Source: Devosia rhodophyticola
GTDB taxonomy: Bacteria > Pseudomonadota > Alphaproteobacteria > Rhizobiales > Devosiaceae
Assembly: GCF_028816475.1 (NCBI RefSeq)
Contig: NZ_CP118247.1
Location: forward strand, 1,736,001-1,800,000
Length of the DNA stretch: 64,000 bases
Reading direction: 5' to 3'
Positions 54,855 through 63,946 of the stretch are shown one piece after another. Under the pieces are notes generated by a model. The model searched no databases. It worked only from the letters and a program-made list of their open reading frames with translations, and had not been told where the DNA came from. The number at the start of each line of letters is the position of its first letter. Position 1 is the stretch's first letter. Made by a program: the position numbers and the translations under genes.

Positions 54855-55895
54855 TCAGGCGGCCTTTTTGCTTATCAGATTGCGTTCGATCAGGGTCTCA
54901 GCGATCTGGATGGCATTGAGCGCTGCGCCTTTGCGCAGGTTGTCCGACACAATCCAGATGGCCAGGCCGTTTTCGACAGTATTGTCTTCGCGGATGCGCG
55001 AAACGAAAGTGTCATATTCGCCAACGCATTCTACCGGGGTCGCATAACCGCCCGTCTCACGCTTGTCGATTACCGAAATGCCGGGTGCGTCGCGCAGGGC
55101 GTCGCGTGCTTCATCAGGCGAGATGGAGTTTTCAAACTCGATATTGACCGCTTCGGCATGACCCACAAATACCGGCACCCGTACGGCGGTGCAGGTCACC
55201 TTGATCTTGGGATCGAGAATTTTCTTGGTTTCGGCCAGAACCTTCCACTCTTCCTTGGTGTAGCCGTCCTCCATGAACACATCGATGTGCGGGATGACGT
55301 TGAAGGCGATTTGCTTGGGGAACTTGCCGGGGGTCGCACTATCGTTGACGAAAATGCCCTTGGTCTGGTTCCAAAGCTCGTCAACGCCTTCCTTGCCGGC
55401 GCCCGAAACCGACTGATAGGTCGACACTACGATGCGTTTGATTTTGGCCAGATCATGCAGCGGCTTGAGCGCGACAACCAGTTGGGCGGTCGAACAATTG
55501 GGATTGGCAATGATATTTTGCCGATTGGTGCGCACCATATAGGCATCAAGCGTTGCCCCGTTTACCTCGGGCACGATCAGGGGCACGTCGGAATGATAAC
55601 GCCAGAAACTGGAATTATCGATAACCATGATGCCCATGGCACCCAGCTTGGGCGCCCACTTCCTGGAGATATCGGATCCGGCCGACATGATGGCGAAATC
55701 AACGCCGGTAAAATCAAAATTATCAAGGTTCTTGGCCTTGAGAACCTTATCACCAAAGCTGAGCTCGCGACCCGTTGAGCGGGACGAGGCCAAGGCGATG
55801 ACTTCATTGGCCGGGAACTTGCGCTCGGCCAGAATATTGAGAACTTCCCGGCCCACATTGCCTGTGGCACCGATTACTGCGACGCGATAGCCCAT
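54855..55895 (-). CDS. asd: Aspartate-semialdehyde dehydrogenase
   Basis: 346 residues from the ATG at 55895 with GGAG ten bases upstream. NADP-binding VAVIGATGNVGREVLNIL at the N-terminus, the catalytic cysteine in NPNCSTAQLVVALKPL near residue 132, and STYQSVSGAGKEG. It reduces aspartyl phosphate to the semialdehyde shared by lysine, threonine and methionine synthesis. The open frame reaches back to 56183 but that extension has no family similarity. Confidence 0.96.
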   Translation of the reverse strand: MGYRVAVIGATGNVGREVLNILAERKFPANEVIALASSRSTGRELSFGDKVLKAKNLDNFDFTGVDFAIMSAGSDISRKWAPKLGAMGIMVIDNSSFWRYHSDVPLIVPEVNGATLDAYMVRTNRQNIIANPNCSTAQLVVALKPLHDLAKIKRIVVSTYQSVSGAGKEGVDELWNQTKGIFVNDSATPGKFPKQIAFNVIPHIDVFMEDGYTKEEWKVLAETKKILDPKIKVTCTAVRVPVFVGHAEAVNIEFENSISPDEARDALRDAPGISVIDKRETGGYATPVECVGEYDTFVSRIREDNTVENGLAIWIVSDNLRKGAALNAIQIAETLIERNLISKKAA

Positions 55896-56280
55896 ATTGG
55901 AACTCCAGTCCCTTACCAGTTTCCGCTCCCGCGCGATCCTTGTGATCGCGGCCCATCCGGGTTCAACCTCTCCCCGTCGGGAGACGACCCGGGGAAAAGC
56001 GTCAGGTGGTTTTGGTAGTTTTGGTGGTAGGCGCAGGTTCACGCCACTGGGCGTTGAGCCCGGTGCTTGCCAGTTCGGCGATGGTGAACAGATTGCGCAT
56101 GATATTTCTGCTGATTGAAAGCCACGCCTTTCTACGCGCAACAGCTCAAAAGTCAATGAAATTGGCTTCACATTAGCGCTCAAACACGCACGTCGGCCGA
56201 TCCAGCCTCACCAAGTGTTGGCATGGCAGGCCGATTGGATTAGAGCAGGGCCTTGTTTCATCCTGATCGGCCCGGCATTC
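55896..56280. other. Intergenic gap between asd and the flavoprotein gene
   Basis: 385 bp separating divergent asd and BaiN-like genes, so it should contain two promoters. It includes a GC-rich hairpin (CCCCG/CGGGG near 55976-55995) and one small minus-strand open frame (56002-56100), described separately. I see no other gene. Confidence 0.5.
56002..56100 (-). CDS. Possible small protein upstream of asd (32 residues)
   Basis: ATG at 56100, starting MRNLFTIAELASTGLNAQWR and ending in a Thr/Lys repeat (APTTKTTKTT). The ribosome-binding site is weak. The N-terminal half is amphipathic rather than low-complexity, which is the only reason to consider it a gene. It could as well be chance. Confidence 0.25.
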   Translation of the reverse strand: MRNLFTIAELASTGLNAQWREPAPTTKTTKTT

Positions 56281-57459
56281 ATGGCGCACTATGACGTAAT
56301 CATTCTTGGCGCCGGTGCTGCTGGCATGATGGCCGCCATTGAGGCGGGTAAACGCGGGCGTTCGGTCATGGTGGTGGATCACGCCAAATTTCCGGGCGAA
56401 AAGATCCGGATTTCGGGCGGCGGGCGCTGCAACTTTACCAATACCAACACTCAGCGAGATCGCTTTTTATCACACAACCCGCGCTTTGCCCTGTCGGCTC
56501 TGTCGCGATACACGCCGACCGATTTCATCGCCATGGTCAAACGGCATGGCATTGCCTTTCACGAAAAAACTCTCGGCCAGCTGTTTTGTGACAGCAACGC
56601 CCAGCAAATTATTTCGATGTTGACCACCGAAATGCGTGCGGTTGGCGTCAAGCTGGCGCTCTCCACCAGCGTTGTTTCAGTCAACAAGACCGTCAATGGA
56701 TTTGGGGTAGCCCTGTCCGACAGCAATGCCACCTGCGACAGCCTGATCGTGGCCACCGGCGGCAAGTCGATTCCCAAAATGGGTGCCACCAGCTTTGGTT
56801 ATCAGATGGCCAGCCAATTTGGCCTGCGGCTGGTTGAAACCCGTCCGGCTTTGGTGCCGCTGACCTTTGAAGAAGGGGCGTTGGAGCGGCTGAAACCGCT
56901 GGCGGGGATCGCAACGGACGTAACAGTCAGCCATGGCAAGACGCGGTTTGACGAGGCACTGCTGTTTACCCATCGCGGTCTTTCAGGGCCGGCGATCCTG
57001 CAGATTTCATCGTTCTGGCGCGAAGGCGACGAAATTTGCATCGACCTTTTGCCGGACAGCGACGTCATGGCGTTGCTGCGCGAGGCGCGGGCGAAATCTC
57101 CAAAGCTGCAGATACAGACCGTCGTCAGTGCGTGGTTACCCAAAAAGCTGGCGCAGCTCTTGGGCGAAGATCTGGAAATGCCCGGGATGATCGGGGATTT
57201 TTCCGACAAGAAGCTGGCCGTGGTCGCCGATGCTTTGACCAGTTGGACGCTCAAGCCGGTGGGGTCTGAGGGCTATCGCACAGCCGAAGTAACCCTGGGA
57301 GGCGTTGACACGCGCGATCTGGACGCCAAGACCATGGCGGCACGGGCGGTGCCGGGCCTATATTTCATCGGCGAAGTGGTCGATGTGACAGGCTGGCTGG
57401 GGGGCTATAATTTTCAGTGGGCGTGGGCCTCGGGTTGGGCTGCGGGGCAGGTCGCCTAG
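56281..57459 (+). CDS. HI0933/BaiN-like NAD(P)/FAD-dependent oxidoreductase
   Basis: 392 residues from the ATG at 56281. FAD-binding YDVIILGAGAAGMMAAIEAGK at the N-terminus, IRISGGGRCNFTN near residue 46 and the late GLYFIGEVVDVTGWLGGYNFQWAWASG define the HI0933 family. Most members are of unknown function; BaiN of bile-acid bacteria is one relative. It is complete, and its stop overlaps the convergent PagL-like gene by four bases. Confidence 0.92.
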   Translation: MAHYDVIILGAGAAGMMAAIEAGKRGRSVMVVDHAKFPGEKIRISGGGRCNFTNTNTQRDRFLSHNPRFALSALSRYTPTDFIAMVKRHGIAFHEKTLGQLFCDSNAQQIISMLTTEMRAVGVKLALSTSVVSVNKTVNGFGVALSDSNATCDSLIVATGGKSIPKMGATSFGYQMASQFGLRLVETRPALVPLTFEEGALERLKPLAGIATDVTVSHGKTRFDEALLFTHRGLSGPAILQISSFWREGDEICIDLLPDSDVMALLREARAKSPKLQIQTVVSAWLPKKLAQLLGEDLEMPGMIGDFSDKKLAVVADALTSWTLKPVGSEGYRTAEVTLGGVDTRDLDAKTMAARAVPGLYFIGEVVDVTGWLGGYNFQWAWASGWAAGQVA

Positions 57460-58025
57460 AATCGAAACCCGATGCGAAGGCCGACATTGGTCACCCCGTC
57501 GTTGGGCGTGCCGCACAGTCCGCCGTCGCTATAGTGCTCGACCGTGCCGATGATCGAGGCACCGGGCAGAACATTGACACCGACACTGGCGGCGGCGCGC
57601 GCCACCGCTACGCAACCAAACCGTGGCGGCGCCGGTGTTGTGCTGGTGGCGAAGGGGGTGCCGTGGGCAGCACCGCCCAGACTTGCTTCGATAAAAACCG
57701 GTAGCAGAGGCAGTTGGGCAGTCAGGCTCAGACCGGCGTAGGCAAAACTATCCTCACCCTTGAAATTGAGCGTGGCACCAATGTGCGGACGCAATTCTGC
57801 AACAACCAGAATGTTGGACAGATCGCCCAGCGAAAACAGCAGTTCGACATTGGCGTCGCTGATGCGCTGCGGATCGAGTAGGGCATTGGTGCCGTTGCCA
57901 ACATCGTGGGACAGGATACCGGTACGCACTTCGGGTAGGATGTCGACCTGCGCATGCGCCATGCCCAGCCCGGCCGAGAGCCAGACCAGAACCACCAATA
58001 TTCGCGCCGCCAGGCCCATTTGCAT
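57456..58025 (-). CDS. PagL-like acyloxyacyl hydrolase family protein, copy 1
   Basis: 189 residues: signal peptide (cleavage after AHA), then an eight-strand beta-barrel-like sequence ending with the PagL-type motif VEHYSDGGLCGTPNDGVTNVGLRIGFRF, of which HYS holds the catalytic His and Ser of lipid A 3-O-deacylase. The acidic residue expected a dozen positions later in PagL is Val/Thr here, as I recall the alignment. Two cysteines form a likely disulfide. Predicted outer-membrane location. Follows a paralogue on the same strand. Confidence 0.75.
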   Translation of the reverse strand: MQMGLAARILVVLVWLSAGLGMAHAQVDILPEVRTGILSHDVGNGTNALLDPQRISDANVELLFSLGDLSNILVVAELRPHIGATLNFKGEDSFAYAGLSLTAQLPLLPVFIEASLGGAAHGTPFATSTTPAPPRFGCVAVARAAASVGVNVLPGASIIGTVEHYSDGGLCGTPNDGVTNVGLRIGFRF

Positions 58026-58111
58026 TCCCTTTTGTTGAGGGGAAAACCATGGACGTGGTGAGAACTTGGTTCAAGAAGTGCTTAAAATTGCACTTAACCG
58101 GGGGTTACCAC

Positions 58112-58711
58112 TTAAAATTTATGGCCGAAACGAACGCCGACATTGGATAGACCGGCATTGGCGCTGCACAATTCCCAATTGGATGTGTGCTCATACTGGA
58201 GCGAGGCGGTAACTTTGTCGGAAATGTTCCAGCCCAGCCCATAGCGCTCGTAGAAATTGACGCGGCAGCCAAAATTCTTGCGGCCAGCCGGGGCCCCGGT
58301 CAGATAGCCATTGTGGGCCGCCGCCCCAAAGCTACCCTCAAGAAACAGCGGCGTGTCAAACAGCGGCAACTGCCAGGTCAAGCTCAAATGGGCGATGCTG
58401 TCCTGTCCGGCAAAATTGATGGTGGTGCCGATTTCGGGACGCGGTGAGCCGATCCAGCGAAAGACATCAACGTCCGGCGAAACGAACAGCACATCAAAGC
58501 TGAGGTCATTGACGTGGCCGAGGTCAAAATTCTGAATATCGGAGGGCAGCAAGGCATAATGAGCGTTGTGGGCCGCAAAGCCGATACGCAATTCATCCAC
58601 CACACCGCTAAGCGGATTGGGATCGAGCAAGTCCTGCGCCAACGCCGGAGTTGCCAGCGACAGTGCGCCGATGATTGCCAGTCCAAATTTGCTTATCAAA
58701 GTGCCAGCCAA
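58112..58711 (-). CDS. PagL-like acyloxyacyl hydrolase family protein, copy 2
   Basis: 199 residues if started at TTG 58711, giving a signal peptide (KFGLAIIGALSLATPALAQ); no ATG gives a better start. The barrel ends in YEHTSNWELCSANAGLSNVG, the PagL-type His-x-Ser motif, and RFGHKF. Much of the middle, such as PEIGTTINFAGQDSIAHLSLTWQLPLFDTPLFLEGSFG, parallels copy 1. The two genes arose by duplication. Lipid A deacylation is an inference. Confidence 0.72.
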   Translation of the reverse strand: MAGTLISKFGLAIIGALSLATPALAQDLLDPNPLSGVVDELRIGFAAHNAHYALLPSDIQNFDLGHVNDLSFDVLFVSPDVDVFRWIGSPRPEIGTTINFAGQDSIAHLSLTWQLPLFDTPLFLEGSFGAAAHNGYLTGAPAGRKNFGCRVNFYERYGLGWNISDKVTASLQYEHTSNWELCSANAGLSNVGVRFGHKF

Positions 58712-58791
58712 TCCATACGCATGTGCTCAATGGTACTAACCTCAAGTCTTGATGCCGAGTCAATGCTCGGGGCATCAATCATGCTGACATG

Positions 58792-58820
58792 AAAAAGCCC
58801 CCGCCGTTGGGGCGAGGGCT
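58792..58820 (-). terminator. Rho-independent terminator of the fasciclin gene
   Basis: Minus strand: a 10-base stem (58811-58820 with 58796-58805) with one mismatch, then five T. It lies directly downstream of the fasciclin stop codon. Confidence 0.8.
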
Positions 58821-58842
58821 CAAGTATGGCGTGTCGCCCAGC

Positions 58843-59397
58843 TTACTTGGGGAGCAGAACCTTATTGACGACATGGATGACGCCATTGGACTGGTTGACG
58901 TCGGAAATGGTGATCTTGGCAGCGTTGCCGCTTTCATCAACGACATAAAGGACCGAGCCAAGCTTGGTGAACTGCAGGCGGTCGCCCGACAGCGTCTTGA
59001 GCGTAAAGCCCTTGGGGTTGGCTTCCGCTTTGGCCAAAAGATCAGCGTCCGAATATTTGCCGGAAATGACGTGGGCGGTCAGGATTTTGGTCAGCATGCC
59101 CTTGTTTTCGGGCTTCAGCAATGTGTCGACCGTACCAGCGGGCAGCGCAGCGAAGGCCTCATTGGTGGGCGCAAAAACGGTGAACGGGCCGGGGCCGGAA
59201 AGGGCATCAACCAGGCCCGCGGCTTTGACCGCTGCGACCAGGGTTGTGTGGTCCTTGGAATTGACGGCATTTTCGATGATGTTCATGTTGTCAAACATTG
59301 GTGCACCACCGACGCGAACCGACATTTGCGCCATGGCTGCAGTGCTGGTTGTGGCTAAGAGGGCGGCGACGGCGATGGCCTTGATGGAAATGTGCAT
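58843..59397 (-). CDS. Exported fasciclin-domain protein
   Basis: 184 residues: signal peptide (cleavage after AMA) and one fasciclin (FAS1) domain: ALSGPGPFTVFAPTNEAFAALP near residue 67, LTKILTAHVISGKYS, and the final IHVVNKVLLPK. FAS1 domains mediate adhesion or surface binding; in alphaproteobacteria they are often secreted and implicated in symbiosis or biofilm. A terminator follows. Lone gene. Confidence 0.92.
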   Translation of the reverse strand: MHISIKAIAVAALLATTSTAAMAQMSVRVGGAPMFDNMNIIENAVNSKDHTTLVAAVKAAGLVDALSGPGPFTVFAPTNEAFAALPAGTVDTLLKPENKGMLTKILTAHVISGKYSDADLLAKAEANPKGFTLKTLSGDRLQFTKLGSVLYVVDESGNAAKITISDVNQSNGVIHVVNKVLLPK

Positions 59398-59552
59398 TGG
59401 TTCTCTCCCTGAGATCTCATGTTGAAGTCAGCTGGAGGTACGAGCACTCATCACATTAAGTTTCACTGGCTGAAATTTTTTGGTGCGGCGATTTCATCGG
59501 TAGTTGACGATAATGACTTGACCTTTGGCACCAAAGTGACGATCTGCGCGCC

Positions 59553-60566
59553 ATGACCCAATTAATTCCGCTTTCCCTGCAAGACCTCGCCCCCGTTTCC
59601 GAAGGCACCAGCACTGAGTCCGCATTGCAGCAAACCGTGGCGTTGGCGCAGTTGGCCGACCACCTTGGCTATGAGCGCGTCTGGTATGCCGAGCATCACG
59701 GCATGCCCTCGATTGCTTCTTCGTCGCCAGAAGTGCTCATTGCCAGCGCGGCGGCGCGCACCAGGGCCATTCATGTTGGCTCGGGCGGAGTGATGCTCCC
59801 CAATCATGTTCCGCTCAGGGTGGTTGAGACCTATAGAACTCTTGCCGGGCTTTATCCGAACCGGATTGATCTGGGCATCGGTCGCGCCGGGGGCAGCGAC
59901 GGGCGGACACTCCAGGCACTTCGCTCCTACGGCGGCGAGCATTTTTCCGAGCAGTTGGGCGAAATGCTGGCGTTTGACAATGATGATTTTGGGCCTGAAC
60001 ATCCATTTTCACGGGTGCAGGTAACGCCGTCGGGTGTACAATTGCCGCCGATCTGGCTGTTGGGTTCGTCCGGCGCCAGCGCTAGCGCTGCGGGCAGTCT
60101 GGGCGCGGGCTATGCCTTTGCGGCCCATTTCAGTCATGCCCCGGCAGCGCCTGCGTTCGAAGCCTATCGCTATGCGTTTCGGGCCAATGCACTTTTTCCA
60201 AAGCCTCACGCCATGTTGTGCGTTTCAGTTGTATGTGCGCCGACCGACGAAGAAGCGCAGTTCCTGTCGGGTTCACAGGCGCTTAACTGGGCCTTGTTTC
60301 ACTCGGGACAGATCCGCAGGCTGGTATCGCCCGAAGCGGCTGCCGCCCACGAATACAGCCAGAAAGAGCGCGACATCATCACCCAGCAAAGCGCCCTGTG
60401 GATCATTGGCAGCCCTGAGACGGTGCGCGAAAAGATCATGGCCAAAGTGGCCGAAACCGGCGCTGACGAAGTGATGATCACCACTACCATGCATAGTTAT
60501 GAGTTGCGCCAGCGCTCCTATCGCCTGTTGGCCGACGCGTTTGGACTGACGTCAAGGGTGTTTTAG
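59553..60566 (+). CDS. Luciferase-like (LLM) flavin-dependent oxidoreductase, MsnO8-type
   Basis: 337 residues. IPLSLQDLAPVSEGTST at the start, LGYERVWYAEHHGMPSIASSSPE and RIDLGIGRAGGSDG are typical of the bacterial luciferase-like group often annotated as MsnO8. It probably uses FMNH2 and O2; the substrate is unknown. Convergent with the Nudix gene, stops overlapping by four bases. Confidence 0.9.
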   Translation: MTQLIPLSLQDLAPVSEGTSTESALQQTVALAQLADHLGYERVWYAEHHGMPSIASSSPEVLIASAAARTRAIHVGSGGVMLPNHVPLRVVETYRTLAGLYPNRIDLGIGRAGGSDGRTLQALRSYGGEHFSEQLGEMLAFDNDDFGPEHPFSRVQVTPSGVQLPPIWLLGSSGASASAAGSLGAGYAFAAHFSHAPAAPAFEAYRYAFRANALFPKPHAMLCVSVVCAPTDEEAQFLSGSQALNWALFHSGQIRRLVSPEAAAAHEYSQKERDIITQQSALWIIGSPETVREKIMAKVAETGADEVMITTTMHSYELRQRSYRLLADAFGLTSRVF

Positions 60567-61147
60567 TTCAGAAGTTCTGGCCGGTTAAGCGCTGCCCACT
60601 GCAACAGCATGATGGTCTTGGCGTCGATGATGTCGCCAGACTGGATCATTTCCAGCGCCTCGGCAAAGCCCAGTTCGACAATTTCGATGTCCTCGCCCTC
60701 CTCAGCCAGTCCGCCGCCGGTACCCTCTTGCGTCTGATCATCATAGTGGCCAACAAACAGCGACAGTTTTTCGGTCAATGAGCCAGGGCTCATATAAGCA
60801 TCATAAAGATGGACAACCCCGGTCGGGCGGTGGCCGGTTTCCTCGATGGCCTCGCGAATGATGGCGCTGGTGGGATCATCATCATCGAGCAGGCCCGCGC
60901 ATGCTTCGAGCATCCATCCCGAATCACCCGAAGCATGGACCGGATAGCGGAACTGGCGTGTCAGCAGCACGTGAGCAGTTGCCGGATTTATCAGCAGCAT
61001 GGCAGCGGCGTGGCCGTGGTCATATGATCTGCGGCTGTGATGCTGCCACTTGCCGTCGCGGCGAAGAATATCATATTCGGCCCGGGTCAGTGTTGCCCAG
61101 GCTTTCGACAGGGTCTCAACCGCAAGGTTTTTTATGCGTTGCGCCAT
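60563..61147 (-). CDS. Nudix hydrolase, NudK/ADP-ribose pyrophosphatase-like
   Basis: 194 residues. The Nudix box core REAIEETGHRPTG lies near residue 95, preceded by MLEACAGLLDDDDPTS, as in NudK-type GDP-mannose or ADP-ribose hydrolases; the early WATLTRAEYDILRRDGKWQ is also family-like. It hydrolyses nucleoside diphosphates linked to another group. Acidic residues of the box are in place. Confidence 0.88.
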   Translation of the reverse strand: MAQRIKNLAVETLSKAWATLTRAEYDILRRDGKWQHHSRRSYDHGHAAAMLLINPATAHVLLTRQFRYPVHASGDSGWMLEACAGLLDDDDPTSAIIREAIEETGHRPTGVVHLYDAYMSPGSLTEKLSLFVGHYDDQTQEGTGGGLAEEGEDIEIVELGFAEALEMIQSGDIIDAKTIMLLQWAALNRPELLN

Positions 61148-61346
61148 TCAAATACCGTCCAGTCGCTTGTGTAGCGGGTGTATGGGCAAGTTTGGCACGC
61201 AATTCCAGCCCCAATCATTGGCCCTCTGATGCCAAAGTTTATGGCTTTTGCGTGTTTTGTGGCTTTGACGTGAGCGCTTGCCGGGTCTAGAAGTCTCGAA
61301 CAATTCCAAACTGCAGCGGCCTGTTGCCGCGTGACAGCGAGGCCAC

Positions 61347-61733
61347 ATGGCAGTCCGACCCCGTCCTTTATCCCCGCATCTTCAAATCTATCGCTGGACC
61401 ATTACCATGGCGATGTCGATATTTCATCGCGCCACCGGCATTGCACTTTATGCCGGTACGTTACTGCTGGTGATCTGGCTGGCGGCGGCTGCGATTGGCG
61501 AGGGGGCATTTGCCAGCGTCAATGCCCTTTACGGGAGTTGGTTCGGCCAGCTTGTGTTGTTCGGCTACACTTGGGCATTGTTTCATCACATGCTGGGTGG
61601 GCTGCGCCATTTCCTCTGGGACAATATCATCGGCATGGAGCCGGGTGAGCGCGAAAAGCTGGCCTGGGCCAATCTGATCGTCTCGATCGTGCTGACGCTC
61701 CTGGTGTGGCTAATCTTTGTGTGGGTAGGGTAA
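61347..61733 (+). CDS. sdhC: Succinate dehydrogenase cytochrome b556 subunit
   Basis: 128 residues with three membrane helices. The N-terminal RPLSPHLQIYRWTITMAMSIFHRATG carries the quinone-site serine/arginine motif and the histidine in HHMLGGLRHFLWD is the haem b ligand. Part of complex II, anchoring SdhAB in the membrane. Start of the sdhCDA operon; its stop overlaps the sdhD start (TAATG). Confidence 0.95.
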   Translation: MAVRPRPLSPHLQIYRWTITMAMSIFHRATGIALYAGTLLLVIWLAAAAIGEGAFASVNALYGSWFGQLVLFGYTWALFHHMLGGLRHFLWDNIIGMEPGEREKLAWANLIVSIVLTLLVWLIFVWVG

Positions 61734-62128
61734 TGCGCGAAAAAGTAATAACCACTCAGACTATCGCCGATCCAAAAACCAGCTATGGCGACGGCAAGGC
61801 CGCTTCGCGCCATTTCATTGCCCAGCGCTGGACCGGGGCGGTCAATGTGCTGCTTGTAGGCTTTCTGGTTTGGATGGTGGTGCGGCTGGCGGGGGCCGAC
61901 CGGGCCGAAATGATCAGCGTCGTTGGTAATCCGATTGCTGGCATCATTCTGGCGGTGCTGCTGGTGGTGGCGTTGGTGCACATGCGCATCGGCATGGTCG
62001 AGATCGTTGAGGATTATGTTCAGGATCCGCGCACCAATCGCTTGAGCCTGATGCTCAATACCCTGTTTTGCCTCGGGGTCGGGCTGATCGGGGTTATCGC
62101 AATATTGAAACTGGTAATCTGGGGTTAG
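61733..62128 (+). CDS. sdhD: Succinate dehydrogenase membrane anchor subunit
   Basis: 131 residues from the ATG at 61733. Three membrane helices; AASRHFIAQRWTGAVNVLLV and VALVHMRIGMVEIVEDYVQD, with the haem-ligand histidine in the second, are typical of SdhD. It completes the haem/quinone module with SdhC. sdhA starts six bases after its stop. Confidence 0.94.
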   Translation: MREKVITTQTIADPKTSYGDGKAASRHFIAQRWTGAVNVLLVGFLVWMVVRLAGADRAEMISVVGNPIAGIILAVLLVVALVHMRIGMVEIVEDYVQDPRTNRLSLMLNTLFCLGVGLIGVIAILKLVIWG

Positions 62129-62134
62129 CGGGCA

Positions 62135-63946
62135 ATGGCATCTGCATACGAAATCATCGACCACGAATTCGATGTGGTGGTTGTTGGTGCCGGCGGCGCT
62201 GGCCTTCGCGCGACGCTTGGCATGGCCGAGCAGGGTTTTAATACCGCCTGCATCACCAAGGTTTTCCCGACGCGCTCACATACGGTCGCGGCACAGGGCG
62301 GTATTGCCGCCTCGCTCTCCAATATGGGCCCCGATAATTGGCAGTGGCATATGTACGATACTGTCAAGGGATCGGACTGGCTTGGCGACAATGACGCCAT
62401 GGAATATCTGGCCCGTCAGGCACCAGCCGCCATTTATGAGCTTGAACATTACGGGGTGCCGTTTTCGCGCACCGAAGAAGGCAATATCTATCAACGCCCA
62501 TTTGGCGGGCACATGACCGAATTTGGCGATGGCCCGCCGGTGCAGCGCACCTGTGCTGCGGCGGACCGGACTGGCCACGCAATCCTGCACACGCTTTATG
62601 GCCAGTCGTTGCGCAACAATGCGCAGTTCTTCATCGAATATTTCGCGCTCGATTTGATCATGGGCGATGATGGTGCCTGTGAGGGCGTGATTGCCTGGAA
62701 GCTCGATGATGGCACGATGCATCGCTTCCGCGCCAAGAGCACGGTTCTGGCAACCGGCGGCTATGGTCGCTCATTCTTTTCGGCGACTTCGGCCCACACT
62801 TGCACCGGTGATGGCAATGGCATGGTAGCCCGCGCTGGTCTGCCGCTTCAGGACATGGAATTTGTCCAGTTCCACCCCACCGGCATCTATGGTGCTGGCG
62901 TTCTGATTACCGAGGGCGCGCGCGGAGAAGGCGGGTATCTGACCAATTCCGAAGGCGAACGCTTTATGGAGCGCTATGCGCCCAATGCCAAGGATCTGGC
63001 CAGCCGTGACGTGGTTAGCCGCTGTATGACGCTGGAAATTCGCGAAGGGCGCGGCGTTGGTCCTAAAAAGGATCATATATTTCTGCATCTGGATCATCTG
63101 GATCCAAAAGTGCTGCATCAGCGCCTGCCGGGGATTACCGAATCGGCCAAGATTTTTGCTGGCGTCGATCTGACGCGCGAGCCGATCCCGGTGCTGCCGA
63201 CGGTCCATTACAATATGGGCGGTATTCCTGCCAATTATCATGGCGAAGTGCTCAACCCGACCGATGCTGAACCGGACCGGATCGTGCCGGGTCTGATGGC
63301 TGTGGGCGAAGCGGCGTGTGCTTCGGTGCATGGCGCCAATCGACTGGGTTCCAATTCGTTGACCGATCTTGTGGTCTTTGGCCGCGCCGCCGCGTTGCGC
63401 GCCGGGGAAGTCATTGATCGTTCCGCGCCAATTCCAGCGATCAACAAAGCGCAGGACGACAAGATCATGGCGCGGTTTGATCGTTTGCGGAACGCCAACG
63501 GTTCCAAACCGACGGCTGAGTTGCGCGATGCAATGCAGCACACGATGCAGGAAGACGCCGCCGTTTTCCGCACCGGGGAAACGCTGCAGTCGGGCGTCGC
63601 GCGGATGAGCGAAATTTATGGGCGACTGCCCGACGTCAAGGTGACCGACCGGTCGCTGATCTGGAATACCGATTTGGTGGAAACGCTGGAACTGGAAAAC
63701 CTGATGGCTAATGCCATGGTCACAGTGGTTTCGGCCGAAGCGCGGCACGAAAGCCGTGGTGCCCACGCCCGCGAGGACTTCCCCGACCGCGATGATGTGG
63801 CGTGGCGCAAGCATTCGTTAAGCTGGATCGATGATGCGGGCAAGGTGCGACTGGGTTATCGGCCAGTCCATGTTGATCCCCTGACCCCGCACAGCGATGG
63901 CGGCATCGACCTCAAGAAGATTGCGCCGAAAGTGCGCGTTTACTGA
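62135..63946 (+). CDS. sdhA: Succinate dehydrogenase flavoprotein subunit
   Basis: 603 residues, full length. FAD-binding [20 protein letters not shown], the covalent-FAD histidine in [16 protein letters not shown] near residue 50, [21 protein letters not shown] near 247 and the active-site arginine region in [20 protein letters not shown]. It oxidises succinate to fumarate and passes electrons to SdhB. The next gene starts on the last base of its stop. Confidence 0.97.
   Translation: MASAYEIIDHEFDVVVVGAGGAGLRATLGMAEQGFNTACITKVFPTRSHTVAAQGGIAASLSNMGPDNWQWHMYDTVKGSDWLGDNDAMEYLARQAPAAIYELEHYGVPFSRTEEGNIYQRPFGGHMTEFGDGPPVQRTCAAADRTGHAILHTLYGQSLRNNAQFFIEYFALDLIMGDDGACEGVIAWKLDDGTMHRFRAKSTVLATGGYGRSFFSATSAHTCTGDGNGMVARAGLPLQDMEFVQFHPTGIYGAGVLITEGARGEGGYLTNSEGERFMERYAPNAKDLASRDVVSRCMTLEIREGRGVGPKKDHIFLHLDHLDPKVLHQRLPGITESAKIFAGVDLTREPIPVLPTVHYNMGGIPANYHGEVLNPTDAEPDRIVPGLMAVGEAACASVHGANRLGSNSLTDLVVFGRAAALRAGEVIDRSAPIPAINKAQDDKIMARFDRLRNANGSKPTAELRDAMQHTMQEDAAVFRTGETLQSGVARMSEIYGRLPDVKVTDRSLIWNTDLVETLELENLMANAMVTVVSAEARHESRGAHAREDFPDRDDVAWRKHSLSWIDDAGKVRLGYRPVHVDPLTPHSDGGIDLKKIAPKVRVY

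Noticed and set aside
55896..56183. N-terminal extension of asd to an upstream ATG
   Set aside because: The extra 96 residues have no family similarity, and the ATG at 55895 has a good ribosome-binding site.
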